Assembly (NCBI RefSeq): GCF_022761035.1
Contig: NZ_JAKWJP010000002.1
Location: forward strand, 62,001-126,000
Length of the DNA stretch: 64,000 nucleotides
Direction of reading: 5' to 3'
Source of the DNA: Microbacterium sp. SS28
GTDB lineage: Bacteria > Actinomycetota > Actinomycetes > Actinomycetales > Microbacteriaceae
The stretch's first letter is position 1, and each line of letters opens with the position of its first letter. Below, one piece after another: positions 17,768 to 26,306 of the stretch. Both the position numbers and the translations under genes were made by a program. The notes below the pieces were generated by a model. The model had not been told where the DNA came from. It worked only from the letters and a program-made list of their open reading frames with translations, and ran no database searches.

Positions 17768-18321
17768 GATGCTTGTCGACGTTCGGCCGCCGACGTCCGG
17801 TCGAAGAGGTGGAGCTGCTGAGCCTGGAGCACGAGCCACGGGCTGAACGCCCACGGCGTCGCCTCGAGCGAGGCAGCGAGGTCATCCGGGTCGACCCACT
17901 TCGCGTCGACGACCTCACGCGGGTTGAGGACGGGCTCATCGTGCGTGAGCGCCGTGTAGACGGGGCACAGCTCGTGCTCGACGATGCCGTTGACGTCGAC
18001 GGCGCGGTAGCGGAAGAGGGGGAGCGCGAGCTCGATGTCGGTGAGCGTGATGCCGAGCTCGTAGTCGGCGCGGCGGCGGACCGCCGAGAGGACGGGCTCA
18101 GCGGGGCGAGGGTGGCCGCAGAACGAGTTGCTCCACACTCCGGGCCACGTGGTCTTGCCGAGTGCGCGGCGTGTCACGAGCACGTGACCGTCCGCATTGA
18201 CGACGTGGCACGAGAATGCCAGATGGAGCGCCGTCTCGGTTCCGTGCACGCTGCTCTTGAGCGCCGTGCCGATCTCTCGGCCGTCGTCGTCCAGGAGGAC
18301 GACATGATCGGTATCGGTCAA
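17764..18321 (-). CDS. idi: Isopentenyl-diphosphate delta-isomerase, type I
   Basis: This 185-residue Nudix-fold isomerase interconverts IPP and DMAPP, providing primers for crtE and for the C50 elongase. The catalytic residues are visible: Cys68 in SNSFCGHP and the glutamates in GIVEHELCP (Glu115/Glu117). The start is TTG at 18321, seven bases after GGGAGG, and gives the normal family length; the upstream extension would cross the operator. It is the first gene of the crt operon. Confidence 0.94.
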   Translation of the reverse strand: MTDTDHVVLLDDDGREIGTALKSSVHGTETALHLAFSCHVVNADGHVLVTRRALGKTTWPGVWSNSFCGHPRPAEPVLSAVRRRADYELGITLTDIELALPLFRYRAVDVNGIVEHELCPVYTALTHDEPVLNPREVVDAKWVDPDDLAASLEATPWAFSPWLVLQAQQLHLFDRTSAAERRQAS

Positions 18322-18338
18322 CGTGAATCCTCCCTTTT

Positions 18339-18357
18339 TCGCTAGCCTATCTAGCGA
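18339..18357. promoter_or_regulatory. Palindromic operator over the idi/crt promoter
   Basis: TCGCTAG-CCTAT-CTAGCGA is a perfect 7-bp inverted repeat with a 5-base spacer between the divergent idi operon and the MarR-family gene. On the minus strand it contains TAGGCT, a good -10 for idi; on the plus strand it contains TAGCCT. A MarR dimer bound here would block both promoters. Confidence 0.7.
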
Positions 18358-18400
18358 ACTGGTGTGCCCGATGATACAACGGGTGGAGAGGAGTGTCCAC

Positions 18401-18871
18401 ATGTCGCAACGCTGGGAACCTCAGACCCCGCGGGATTTCGCCGTCATGGACGTCCTGCGCGCCATCCGGGCTCTCGGGGACGCCATGGACCGCATGCACA
18501 GCGGCATGAAGGGCGACATGGACATGAACGCCACGGACATAGCCGCTCTCCGCATGCTGATCATGCGGGAGCAGCGCGGCCAGGCCGTCAGTCCACACGA
18601 CCTCGCGGATCATCTGCGCATCTCGACCGCCTCCACGACGAAGCTCCTCGATCGACTGACGCTGTCGGGGCATCTCGAGCGCCGCCCGCATCCGCACGAC
18701 CGGCGTGCGCGGATCGTCGTGCTGACCGACGCGTCGCGCTCGGAGTTCTATCAGCACTTCGGCGAGCGGCTGCGGGCGATGCGCGGCGTCACCGAGCAGT
18801 TCGGCGACGACGAACTCACGGTAATCACGCGATTCATGCTCGAGCTGAGCGCGGCGCTCGACCCCGAGTGA
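18401..18871 (+). CDS. MarR-family transcriptional regulator of the crt operon
   Basis: This 156-residue winged-helix protein has the MarR core (DIAALRMLIMREQRGQAVS, then HLRISTASTTKLLDRLTLSGHLERRPHPHDRRAR with the wing), followed by a dimerisation helix. It is divergent from idi and a palindrome lies in the gap, which matches the crtR-crtE arrangement of other actinobacteria where the regulator represses carotenoid synthesis. The ATG at 18401 follows a GGAGAGGAG ribosome site; the reading frame extends upstream but only through the operator. Confidence 0.9.
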   Translation: MSQRWEPQTPRDFAVMDVLRAIRALGDAMDRMHSGMKGDMDMNATDIAALRMLIMREQRGQAVSPHDLADHLRISTASTTKLLDRLTLSGHLERRPHPHDRRARIVVLTDASRSEFYQHFGERLRAMRGVTEQFGDDELTVITRFMLELSAALDPE

Positions 18872-18920
18872 ACACCCGCGGGTTCGAGAGAAACGCAAGG
18901 AAAGTCCCGGTCAAAGTGGA

Positions 18921-18960
18921 AAAGAGGAAGGCCCCGCTTTCGCGGGGCCTTCCTCTTTTT
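18921..18960. terminator. Strong bidirectional rho-independent terminator
   Basis: A 17-bp perfect stem (AAAGAGGAAGGCCCCGC and its complement) with a TTTC loop is followed by a T-run on the plus strand, and by TTTT on the minus strand. It separates the MarR gene from the tRNA transcribed towards it. Confidence 0.92.
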
Positions 18961-18961
18961 G

Positions 18962-19035
18962 TTGCGGGGACAGGATTTGAACCTGCGACCTCTGGGTTAT
19001 GAGCCCAGCGAGCTACCGAACTGCTCCACCCCGCG
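18962..19035 (-). tRNA. tRNA-fMet (CAU), initiator
   Basis: The 74-base cloverleaf has anticodon CAT in a seven-base loop between CTGGG and CCCAG stems, and a GGTTCAAATCC T-arm. Position 1 is C facing A72, the unpaired end that marks bacterial initiator tRNAs; the remaining acceptor pairs G2-C71 to G7-C66 are intact. CCA is not encoded. Confidence 0.96.
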
Positions 19036-19128
19036 GCACAAGAAGTAAAACTAGCACGGATTTCGGGCGGTGTCGAAACGAGGCGGGTCCGCTTGCCCGG
19101 TCTGCGCGGCCCGGGCGATCATGAACCC

Positions 19129-19662
19129 ATGACATCCGCGCGCGACCCCGACTCCCGCGACGTCTCACACCCGCACGATCCGAACGGCGACGGGAGGGAC
19201 GAGAGCCCTGCCGAGCGGGCCGACCGCAACTGGATCGAGGTCCTTCAAGAGCTGCGCGTGCTGCAGACCGGCAGCCAGATCCTCACGGGCTTCCTCCTGG
19301 CTCTCGCCTTCCAGCCGGCGTTCGCGGATCTGAACGACGGTCAGCGCACGTTCTACCTCGTCCTCATCGTGCTCTCGGCGCTGAGCGCGATCTGCGCACT
19401 GGCGCCGGTCGCCCTCCACCGTGTGGTCTTCCGGCAGCGGATGAAGCCCGATGTCGTCGCCTACGGGCACGCCGCGCTCATCACAGCTCTCGTGACCGTC
19501 GCGGTGCTCGTGGTCGGCGTCGTGGCGTTCGTCTTCGATATCGTCGTGAGCGACGGCGCCGCCGTCGTCGTCGCGATCACGCTGGGGCTCGTCATCGTCG
19601 TCCTGTGGGTTGTGACACCCGTCGCGATGCGATTGAAGCGCAGAGAGGACGACCCGCAGTGA
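19129..19662 (+). CDS. DUF6328-like membrane protein
   Basis: This 177-residue protein has a charged N-terminus (to about 40), the segment NWIEVLQELRVLQTGSQILTGFLLALAFQPAF, and four hydrophobic helices with a short basic C-terminus. It matches the DUF6328 pattern common in actinobacteria; its function is unknown. The ATG at 19129 was preferred to upstream codons. The stop overlaps the next gene's GTG start. Confidence 0.75.
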   Translation: MTSARDPDSRDVSHPHDPNGDGRDESPAERADRNWIEVLQELRVLQTGSQILTGFLLALAFQPAFADLNDGQRTFYLVLIVLSALSAICALAPVALHRVVFRQRMKPDVVAYGHAALITALVTVAVLVVGVVAFVFDIVVSDGAAVVVAITLGLVIVVLWVVTPVAMRLKRREDDPQ

Positions 19663-20462
19663 GCGCCCTTCCCCTCGCCGTCGCGCAGTTCGCGCCCACC
19701 GCGGACGCTGCCGCGAACCTCGCCCTCATCGAGGAGCTCGTCACGACGGCATCCCGTCGGGGGGCGCGCGTCGTCGTGCTCCCCGAGTACTCGAGCTGCT
19801 TCATCGATCCGTTCGACGAGTCACTCGCCGCTCACGCGCAGCCGCTCGACGGGCCTTTCACGGAGGCACTGACGCGTCTCGCGTCCGCGCACGGCGTCGT
19901 GGTCGTCGCGGGCATGCTCGAGCAGGCTGACGACCCGCGGCGCGTGCGCAACACGGTCGTCGCCGTCGACGCGGCGGGCATCGTCGCGAAGTACCGCAAG
20001 CTGCATCTCTACGACGCGTTCGGGCAGCGGGAGTCCGACTGGGTCGAGCCGGGCGAGCTCGACGCTCCCGAGACCTTCGACGTCGATGGACTCCGATTCG
20101 GCCTCATGACGTGTTACGACGTGCGCTTCCCGGAGGTCGCACGACTGCTGGTCGACGCGGGGGCCGACGTCCTCCTGGTGCCGGCCGAGTGGGTGCGCGG
20201 ACCGCTCAAGGAGCATCAGTGGCGCACGCTGCTCGAAGCGCGGGCCATCGAGAACACGGTGTTCGTCGCGGCCGCCGATCATCCGCCCCCGCTCGGGGTC
20301 GGGCACTCGATGATCATCGACCCGCAGGGCGTCGTGGTCGCGGCCGTCGGCACGGCGACGGGCATCGCACTCGCGGAACTCGACCCGGAGTCCATTCACC
20401 GCGTGCGCCGCGTCAATCCCGCGCTCGCCCTGCGCAGGTTCCGGGTCGTCGCGAAGGACTGA
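19659..20462 (+). CDS. Carbon-nitrogen hydrolase (nitrilase superfamily amidase)
   Basis: This 267-residue nitrilase-fold protein has the full Glu-Lys-Cys triad in LPEYSS, KYRKLHLYD and MTCYDVRFPE. The length and the last motif fit omega-amidase/Nit-type amidases. These often repair deaminated metabolites such as alpha-ketoglutaramate or deaminated glutathione; the convergent neighbour is an aminotransferase of a family that can produce such oxo-acid amides, which makes that role plausible but unproven. The GTG start overlaps the preceding stop (GTGA). Confidence 0.9.
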   Translation: MSALPLAVAQFAPTADAAANLALIEELVTTASRRGARVVVLPEYSSCFIDPFDESLAAHAQPLDGPFTEALTRLASAHGVVVVAGMLEQADDPRRVRNTVVAVDAAGIVAKYRKLHLYDAFGQRESDWVEPGELDAPETFDVDGLRFGLMTCYDVRFPEVARLLVDAGADVLLVPAEWVRGPLKEHQWRTLLEARAIENTVFVAAADHPPPLGVGHSMIIDPQGVVVAAVGTATGIALAELDPESIHRVRRVNPALALRRFRVVAKD

Positions 20463-20465
20463 GAG

Positions 20466-21668
20466 TCAGCCCGCGAGAGTCGCGAGACGGGATGCCGCGT
20501 CCTCGAGCACCTCGACGCGCTTGCACGCCGCGAACCGGACGAGCGTCGCGTAGCGCGACCTGGACTCCGGGCGCACGAAGGCCGTAAGCGGGATCGCGAC
20601 GACGCCCGCCCGGTGGGGGAGGGCGCGGCAGAACTCCGCTCCCTCCGTCGCGCCGAGGGGCGCGGCATCCGCCACCGTGAAGTACGACCCCGCCGGCTGG
20701 GAGACCGCGAACCCCGCGGCGACCAGGCCCTCCCCGAGCACGTCGCGCTTCCCCCGGAGGGTCGCCGCGATTCCTGTGAAGTAGTCGTCGGGAAGACGCA
20801 GACCCGTCGCCGTCGCAGGCTGGAAGGGCGCGCCGTTCACATAGGTGAGCCACTGCTTGACGGCGAGGACCGCGTCGATGAGCTCCGCGGGCCCCGTCGC
20901 CCAGCCGATCTTCCAGCCCGTCGTCGAGAAAGTCTTGCCGCCCGACGAGATGGACACGGTGCGCTCCGCCGCTCCCGGCAGCGTCGCGATGGGGGTGTGC
21001 GGTGCGTCGAAGACGAGGTGCTCGTACACCTCGTCGGTGACGATCACAGCGTCGTGGCGGTGTGCGAGCGCGACGATCGTCTCGCGCACGTCGGCCGAGA
21101 AGACGGCTCCCGTCGGATTGTGCGGATCGTTGACGAGGATGATGCGCGTGCGATCGCTCACGGCGGCGCGCAGCTCGTCGAGGTCGGGCTGGAAGTCGGG
21201 CCAGCGCAGCGGGACCGTCACGAGACGGGCTCCCGCCAGCGCCACGACGGCGGCGTACGAGTCGTAGAAGGGCTCGAAGACGACGATCTCGTCGTCAGGT
21301 CCGTCGATGAGTGCGAGGAGAGTCGCCGTGAGCGCCTCGGTCGCTCCCGCCGTCACGAGGACCTCGCGGCCGGGATCCAGGTCGAGACGGTAGAACCGGC
21401 GCTGGTGCTCGGCGACGGCGTCGAGCAGGTCCGGGATGCCGCGCCCCGGCGGGTACTGGTTGACCCCGCGTGCGATCGCCTCACGTGCCGCCTCGAGCAC
21501 CTCCGCAGGGCCGTCCTCGTCGGGGAAGCCCTGGCCGAGATTGATCGCGCCCGTCTGCGCCGCGAGGGCGCTCATCTCGGCGAAGATGGTGGGGCGGACC
21601 ACTCCGTCCGCGCCGATGAGGCCGGCGCCCTGAGCGGTGCGCCGCCAGGCGCCCGGAACGTCTCGCAT
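20466..21668 (-). CDS. PLP-dependent aminotransferase, class I/II
   Basis: This 400-residue fold-type I aminotransferase has the cofactor lysine in SISSGGKTFSTTGWKIGW, NDPHNPTG, VTDEVYEHLVFD and a C-terminal VRFAACK segment. These motifs place it near the YbdL/kynurenine aminotransferase/DapC group (methionine, glutamine or succinyl-diaminopimelate transamination); sequence alone does not decide. The ATG at 21668 is preferred because TAGCGT ends seven bases upstream. A GTG nine bases earlier is the alternative. Its 3' end is three bases from the convergent amidase. Confidence 0.88.
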   Translation of the reverse strand: MRDVPGAWRRTAQGAGLIGADGVVRPTIFAEMSALAAQTGAINLGQGFPDEDGPAEVLEAAREAIARGVNQYPPGRGIPDLLDAVAEHQRRFYRLDLDPGREVLVTAGATEALTATLLALIDGPDDEIVVFEPFYDSYAAVVALAGARLVTVPLRWPDFQPDLDELRAAVSDRTRIILVNDPHNPTGAVFSADVRETIVALAHRHDAVIVTDEVYEHLVFDAPHTPIATLPGAAERTVSISSGGKTFSTTGWKIGWATGPAELIDAVLAVKQWLTYVNGAPFQPATATGLRLPDDYFTGIAATLRGKRDVLGEGLVAAGFAVSQPAGSYFTVADAAPLGATEGAEFCRALPHRAGVVAIPLTAFVRPESRSRYATLVRFAACKRVEVLEDAASRLATLAG

Positions 21669-21766
21669 CCGACTCACGCTACTCGCATAGACGAGTCCCA
21701 ACGCGGCCATAAGAAACGCACAGAAACCGTCGGCAGAGTGAGATCGTCAGCCAAGAAGGAGCAGCC

Positions 21767-23509
21767 ATGAGCGACAACACGGACGATCGTCCCGCAGTCC
21801 CTGCCGACGGGAACGACGTTCCCCAGACCTCGCCCGCGCCCGCTGCGCCGACGTCGTCCGATCAGCCGGCCCCCGTCCAGCCGCAGGCGCCCGTCGCGCC
21901 GCAGGCACCTGTCGCGCCGGCCGCGGCCCAGCCCGTGGCGCCGCAGCCGCCGGCGCAGGCCGCTCAGCCTCCCATCCCGCCGCAGCCTCCCGTGCAGCCG
22001 CAGGCGCCGGTCGCCCCCGCCGGATGGCAGGCGCCGGCCGGCCAGGCGCGCCCCGCCGGCGCATACCCCGGCCACCCCCAGCAGCCGTACGGATCCCCCC
22101 AGCAGCCCGTCTACGGCGGCCAGCCCGCCCAGCCCGGCTACGCCGGCCAGCCCGCATACACGGGCCAGCCGCCCTACGGAGCCCCCGCGCAGGGTCAGCC
22201 CTACGCGTCGTCGTTCGGCGCCGCCGCTGGTCAGACCCAGCCGACCGCTCCGCTCGCTGGTCCGCCCATGACGGGCTCCGTCCCCACGGGCACCGCGCCC
22301 GCGCCCAAGAAGAAGTCCGGTGCCGGCAAGGTCGTCGGCCTCGTCGTCGCCGCGGCGATCGTCGGCGGCGCGGCGGGCCTCGGCGGTGCCGTCGCGGGCA
22401 TCGATCTCTTCGGCGAGACGCGGGACCGCCCGGCAGCGGGTCCGCAGACCGTCGTCGTGAACGACACCGAGTCCGTGAGCCAGACCAACGCGATCGCGGC
22501 CAAGGTCGTGCCGACCGTCGTCACGATCTCGTCGTCGAGCGGCTCGAGCGGCGGCACCGGCTCGGGCGTCATCCTGACGGAGGACGGCTACGTCGTGACC
22601 AACACGCACGTCGTGACCCTCGACGGCTCGGCGTCCGACCCGACGCTGCGCGTCACGACGTCCGACGGACACGTGTACGACGCCGAGGTCGTGGGCCTCG
22701 ACCCCACCTACGACCTCGCGGTGATCAAGCTCGTGGACGCGTCGGACCTGCCGACGATGGACTTCGCGGATTCGTCGAAGCTCAATGTCGGCGACATGAC
22801 GGTCGCCGTCGGCGCGCCGCTCGGCCTGTCGAACACCGTCACGACGGGCATCGTGAGCGCCCTCAACCGCTCGATCCAGATCGCGTCGTCGGCCGCCCCC
22901 GAGACGCAGGACGACAACGAGGGCGAAACCCCCGAGGACAACGGCGACCAGGGGCCGTTCTACTTCGACTTCGGCCAGGGCGACCAGAACCGCTCGCAGG
23001 CCACGGAGTCGATCTCGATCGCGGTCGTCCAGACCGACGCCGCCATCAACCCTGGCAACTCGGGCGGTGCGCTCGTCGACAGTGAGGGCAATCTCATCGG
23101 CATCAACGTCGCGATCGCGACGGCGGGGTCGGCGGGCCAGTCCGGCTCGATCGGCGTCGGGTTCTCGATCCCGTCCGACATCGTCAAGCGCATCACGGAT
23201 GAGCTGATCGCGGACGGCGAGGCGACTCACGGGCTCCTCGGCGCGAACGTGCTGCCGGCCGCGTCGATCGAGGGATCTACGACGACGGGCGCCTACATCA
23301 AGGAAGCCGTCGCCGGCGGCCCGGCCGCTGCGGCGGGCCTCCAGGAGGGCGATGTCGTCGTCGAGTTCAACGGCGTGCCCGTCACCGACGCGACCGACCT
23401 CACGGCGCAGGTGCGTGCCGCGGCAGGCGGCAGCGAGGCGACGCTCACGTACGTGCGCGGCGACGTCGAGCACACCGTCGACGTGACTCTCGGAACCCTC
23501 GGCGCGTAG
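21767..23509 (+). CDS. HtrA/DegP-like membrane-anchored serine protease with PDZ domain
   Basis: This 580-residue envelope quality-control protease begins with about 180 disordered residues rich in Pro, Gln and Ala (PQAPVAP and GQPAYTGQP type repeats), then a membrane segment near 188-207, a trypsin-like domain and a C-terminal PDZ domain. The triad is visible as His281 (NTHVVT), Asp316 (TYDLAVIK) and Ser432 (NPGNSGGA). The start ATG follows AAGAAGGAG. An acidic insertion near 380-395 (DDNEGETPEDNGDQG) is unlikely to affect catalysis. Transcription probably ends at the hairpin just downstream. Confidence 0.95.
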   Translation: MSDNTDDRPAVPADGNDVPQTSPAPAAPTSSDQPAPVQPQAPVAPQAPVAPAAAQPVAPQPPAQAAQPPIPPQPPVQPQAPVAPAGWQAPAGQARPAGAYPGHPQQPYGSPQQPVYGGQPAQPGYAGQPAYTGQPPYGAPAQGQPYASSFGAAAGQTQPTAPLAGPPMTGSVPTGTAPAPKKKSGAGKVVGLVVAAAIVGGAAGLGGAVAGIDLFGETRDRPAAGPQTVVVNDTESVSQTNAIAAKVVPTVVTISSSSGSSGGTGSGVILTEDGYVVTNTHVVTLDGSASDPTLRVTTSDGHVYDAEVVGLDPTYDLAVIKLVDASDLPTMDFADSSKLNVGDMTVAVGAPLGLSNTVTTGIVSALNRSIQIASSAAPETQDDNEGETPEDNGDQGPFYFDFGQGDQNRSQATESISIAVVQTDAAINPGNSGGALVDSEGNLIGINVAIATAGSAGQSGSIGVGFSIPSDIVKRITDELIADGEATHGLLGANVLPAASIEGSTTTGAYIKEAVAGGPAAAAGLQEGDVVVEFNGVPVTDATDLTAQVRAAAGGSEATLTYVRGDVEHTVDVTLGTLGA

Positions 23510-23525
23510 CCCCCGGATCCGGTCA

Positions 23526-23562
23526 GGACGCCACCCCGCGATAGGCTCGCGGGGTGGCGTCC
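23526..23562. promoter_or_regulatory. Hairpin carrying a -10 box in its loop and a start codon in its right arm
   Basis: GGACGCCACCCCGCG (23526-23540) and its exact complement (23548-23562) form a 15-bp stem. The loop ATAGGCT contains TAGGCT (23542-23547), exactly six bases before the GTG at 23554. The hairpin can terminate the htrA transcript, while the same DNA starts a leaderless transcript of the next gene. Confidence 0.65.
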
Positions 23563-24819
23563 TTCTCGTTCGGCGCGGGCAACGCGGCGAAGCTGGCCCG
23601 CCTTCCGTTGTATGCCGCAGGGCGCCTCGCGACCCTCGTCGTGCCCCGTACGAGCGACGAATGGGTCTTCGGCTGCGCCGTCGGAATCGCCGACGGCGCG
23701 CTCGCGCTGTGGGACGTCGCACGTGCGCATGGCCACCCCGCGGTGTGGCTGGTCGAGAACGACCGACAGGCCCGGGATGCCGCTGCCCGCGGCATCCCGT
23801 CGATTCCCAAGCACTCGCTCCGGGGCTTCTGGCGCACGGCGCGTGCACGTGTCGTCGTCGTCACGCACGGCTTCGGCGATGCGAACCGCTACGCCGTGAC
23901 GGGCGCCTTCGTCGTGCAGCTGTGGCACGGCATCCCGCTCAAGCGCATCGGCCTGGATTCGCCCGAGACGCTGCGTCCGCCCGCGGCACTCGGCCGCGGC
24001 ATCCTGTCGCTGATCGCGCGCCGCATCCTGCGCATCGCGTACCGGCGGGCCGCGCAGCGCATCGGAGTGCTCCCCGCCGCTTCGCACGCGGTGCGCGGCC
24101 GGCTCGAGTCGGCCTTCGCCCTGCCCGACGCGCGGGTGCCCGTCACGGGCGAGCCCCGCGTCGACGTGCTCTCGCGCGCGAGCCCCGCCGAGCGCCGCGC
24201 CGCCGCGCGCCAACGGCTCGACGCGGCCGCGGGCCCGCTCGATGCTTCGGCGCGGATCGTTCTGTACGCGCCGACGTGGCGGGACGGCGAGCCCGATCCG
24301 GCGGTGCCGTCCGCGGACGAGTGGCGCGGCATCGTCGAGGTCCTGCAGCGCCACGACGCCGTCCTGCTCGTGCGCTCGCACCCGCTGGGAGCGGGGGAGT
24401 ACCGCCCGCCCGCGCCGACGGAGCGCGTGCGCTCGCTCGGCAGCGACCTCGTCGCCGACGTGACTCCGCTCCTGCCGGGGCTCGACGCGCTCGTCACGGA
24501 CTACTCGTCCCTCGTGTTCGACTCGGCGCTCGTCCCGCTTCCCGTCGTGTTCCTCGCCCCCGACGTCGAGGCCTACCGTCGCCGTCGCGGCTTCTACGGC
24601 ACGTATGCCGATGTCGCGGGCGATGAGGCCGTCTCGGATTGGACGGGCGCCGCGGCGCGCCTCGACGCGATCTTCGGCGACGAGGCGGCACGGGATCGCG
24701 CTCTCGCACGCGCACGGAAGCTCGACCAGCGGGTGCACGCGCACCGAGACGGCCGCAACACCGAGCGGGTGTACCGTGCGATCCTGGCTGGTCTGGAACC
24801 CAAGGAAGGAAACGGATGA
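23554..24819 (+). CDS. TagB/TagF-like CDP-glycerol glycerophosphotransferase family protein (1)
   Basis: This 421-residue protein has the family's markers: VVQLWHGIPLKRIG, IVLYAPTWRDGE, LLVRSHPLG and LVTDYSSLVFD. These enzymes transfer alditol phosphates (glycerol- or ribitol-phosphate) to build teichoic acid-like polymers at the inner face of the membrane. No transmembrane helix is obvious; the N-terminus is amphipathic and basic, as for peripheral TagF. The start is GTG at 23554 inside a hairpin arm. Its stop overlaps the next family member, so the pair forms an operon. Confidence 0.88.
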   Translation: MASFSFGAGNAAKLARLPLYAAGRLATLVVPRTSDEWVFGCAVGIADGALALWDVARAHGHPAVWLVENDRQARDAAARGIPSIPKHSLRGFWRTARARVVVVTHGFGDANRYAVTGAFVVQLWHGIPLKRIGLDSPETLRPPAALGRGILSLIARRILRIAYRRAAQRIGVLPAASHAVRGRLESAFALPDARVPVTGEPRVDVLSRASPAERRAAARQRLDAAAGPLDASARIVLYAPTWRDGEPDPAVPSADEWRGIVEVLQRHDAVLLVRSHPLGAGEYRPPAPTERVRSLGSDLVADVTPLLPGLDALVTDYSSLVFDSALVPLPVVFLAPDVEAYRRRRGFYGTYADVAGDEAVSDWTGAAARLDAIFGDEAARDRALARARKLDQRVHAHRDGRNTERVYRAILAGLEPKEGNG

Positions 24820-26270
24820 CCGACGCGCGCTTCGCGAGCGACCCCGGCGCTGCGCTGATCCTCTCGGGCGAGGGCCCGCGGCCCGCCTCGATCGAACTCG
24901 TCGGCGCACGCGCCCGCGCGCGGGCCTCGATCACTGGGCGTGGCAAGACGTGGCGCGCCGTGCTCGCTCTGCGTGCGGCGCGCTGGGGCGGCCCCGAGCT
25001 TCCGCTGCCCGTGGGCGACTACGCCCTCGTCATCGAGACGGCAGCCGATGCTCCGCCGATCGCGCCGCCCGCGCCGCTTCCCCTCGTGCAGCTCGGCACG
25101 GTCCGAGCGTCTCTCGAGGCCGGCGTCGTGCGCATCGGCCCGCCCATCGACCCTGCCTACGACTCGGGAGAGGGGCAGGCGGCCCTCGAGCGCCGCTACG
25201 CGACGCGTCCCGACGGTCTCGAGAACGCCGTCTTCTTCGAGAGTTTCTACGGCCGAAACGCGAGCTGCAACCCGCTCGCGATCGATCGCGAGCTCGCCGC
25301 CCGTGCGCCCGGTGTGACCCGCTACTGGAGCGTCGTCGACCTCTCGGTGCGCGTCCCCGAGGGTGCCATCGCCGTCGTCGAGGGCAGTCCCGAATGGTGG
25401 CGCGCCCGCGGATCGGCGCGCCTGCTCGTCGTGAACGACTGGCTGCGTCGCCGCTTCGAGCGCCGGCGGGGACAGTTCGTCCTGCAGACGTGGCACGGCA
25501 CGCCCCTCAAGCGGCTCGCGCTGCATCGACCCGGCTTCGATCCGCGCCGCATGGCGGCCGTCGTGCGCGAATCGCGGCGCTGGAACGTCCTCCTCGCGCA
25601 GAACCCGTATGCGGGCCGCATCCTCGCGAAGGCCTACGCCTTCCTCACGCGACCGGTCTGGGTCGAGGGGTATCCGCGCAACGACGTGCTCACGACGGGC
25701 GACGGAGGCGAGACCCGCCGGGCACTCGGCATCCGTCCTGACGATCGCGTTCTGCTGTACGCGCCGACGTGGCGCGACGATCGCGACGAGATCGTGGACT
25801 TCGTCGACCCGGCCGCACTGGCCTCTGCAACGGGCGCCGTCGTGCTCGTGCGGGGGCACTCGCGGACGCTTCTGCAGGGCCGGGATGCCGCGGGCCCGCG
25901 CGTCATCGACGTCACGGGGTTCCCCGACACGTCGCTGCTGCTCCTCGCGGCAGACGCCCTCGTGACGGACTACTCGTCGGTCATGTTCGACTTCAGCGTC
26001 ACGGGCAAGCCGATGTACTTCCTCGTGCCCGACATGGAGCACTACAGCACGGATCTGCGCGGCTTCTACTTCGACCTCGTGGCGCACGCGCCGGGGCCGC
26101 TCGTCCGGTCGCACGACGAGCTCGTCGCGGAAGTGCTCGACGGCGACCCCGCCCGCTTCGCGGAGAAGTACGCGATCTGGCGCGAGCGCTTCAATGCGCG
26201 CGACGACGGGCGCGCGGCCGAGCGCGTCGTCGACCGCATCCTGGATCAGGGTTTCGTCGAACGGGCCTGA
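24816..26270 (+). CDS. TagB/TagF-like CDP-glycerol glycerophosphotransferase family protein (2)
   Basis: This 484-residue protein has a ~180-residue N-terminal extension of unclear fold, then the glycerophosphotransferase core: LQTWHGTPLKRLAL, LLYAPTWRDDRDE, VLVRGHSRT and LVTDYSSVMFDFSV. The histidines and DYSS motif associated with catalysis in TagF are present. Its ATG overlaps the previous stop. Two adjacent paralogues suggest a primase/polymerase pair or two different polyol-phosphate units. Confidence 0.88.
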   Translation: MTDARFASDPGAALILSGEGPRPASIELVGARARARASITGRGKTWRAVLALRAARWGGPELPLPVGDYALVIETAADAPPIAPPAPLPLVQLGTVRASLEAGVVRIGPPIDPAYDSGEGQAALERRYATRPDGLENAVFFESFYGRNASCNPLAIDRELAARAPGVTRYWSVVDLSVRVPEGAIAVVEGSPEWWRARGSARLLVVNDWLRRRFERRRGQFVLQTWHGTPLKRLALHRPGFDPRRMAAVVRESRRWNVLLAQNPYAGRILAKAYAFLTRPVWVEGYPRNDVLTTGDGGETRRALGIRPDDRVLLYAPTWRDDRDEIVDFVDPAALASATGAVVLVRGHSRTLLQGRDAAGPRVIDVTGFPDTSLLLLAADALVTDYSSVMFDFSVTGKPMYFLVPDMEHYSTDLRGFYFDLVAHAPGPLVRSHDELVAEVLDGDPARFAEKYAIWRERFNARDDGRAAERVVDRILDQGFVERA

Positions 26271-26306
26271 GCCGCCGGCTCCGCGAATCGCGCACGCCCC
26301 CAGGGG

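Noticed and set aside
21674..23848. 724-codon minus-strand open frame opposite htrA
   Set aside because: Same antisense artefact; no motif, and htrA has a complete catalytic triad and domains.
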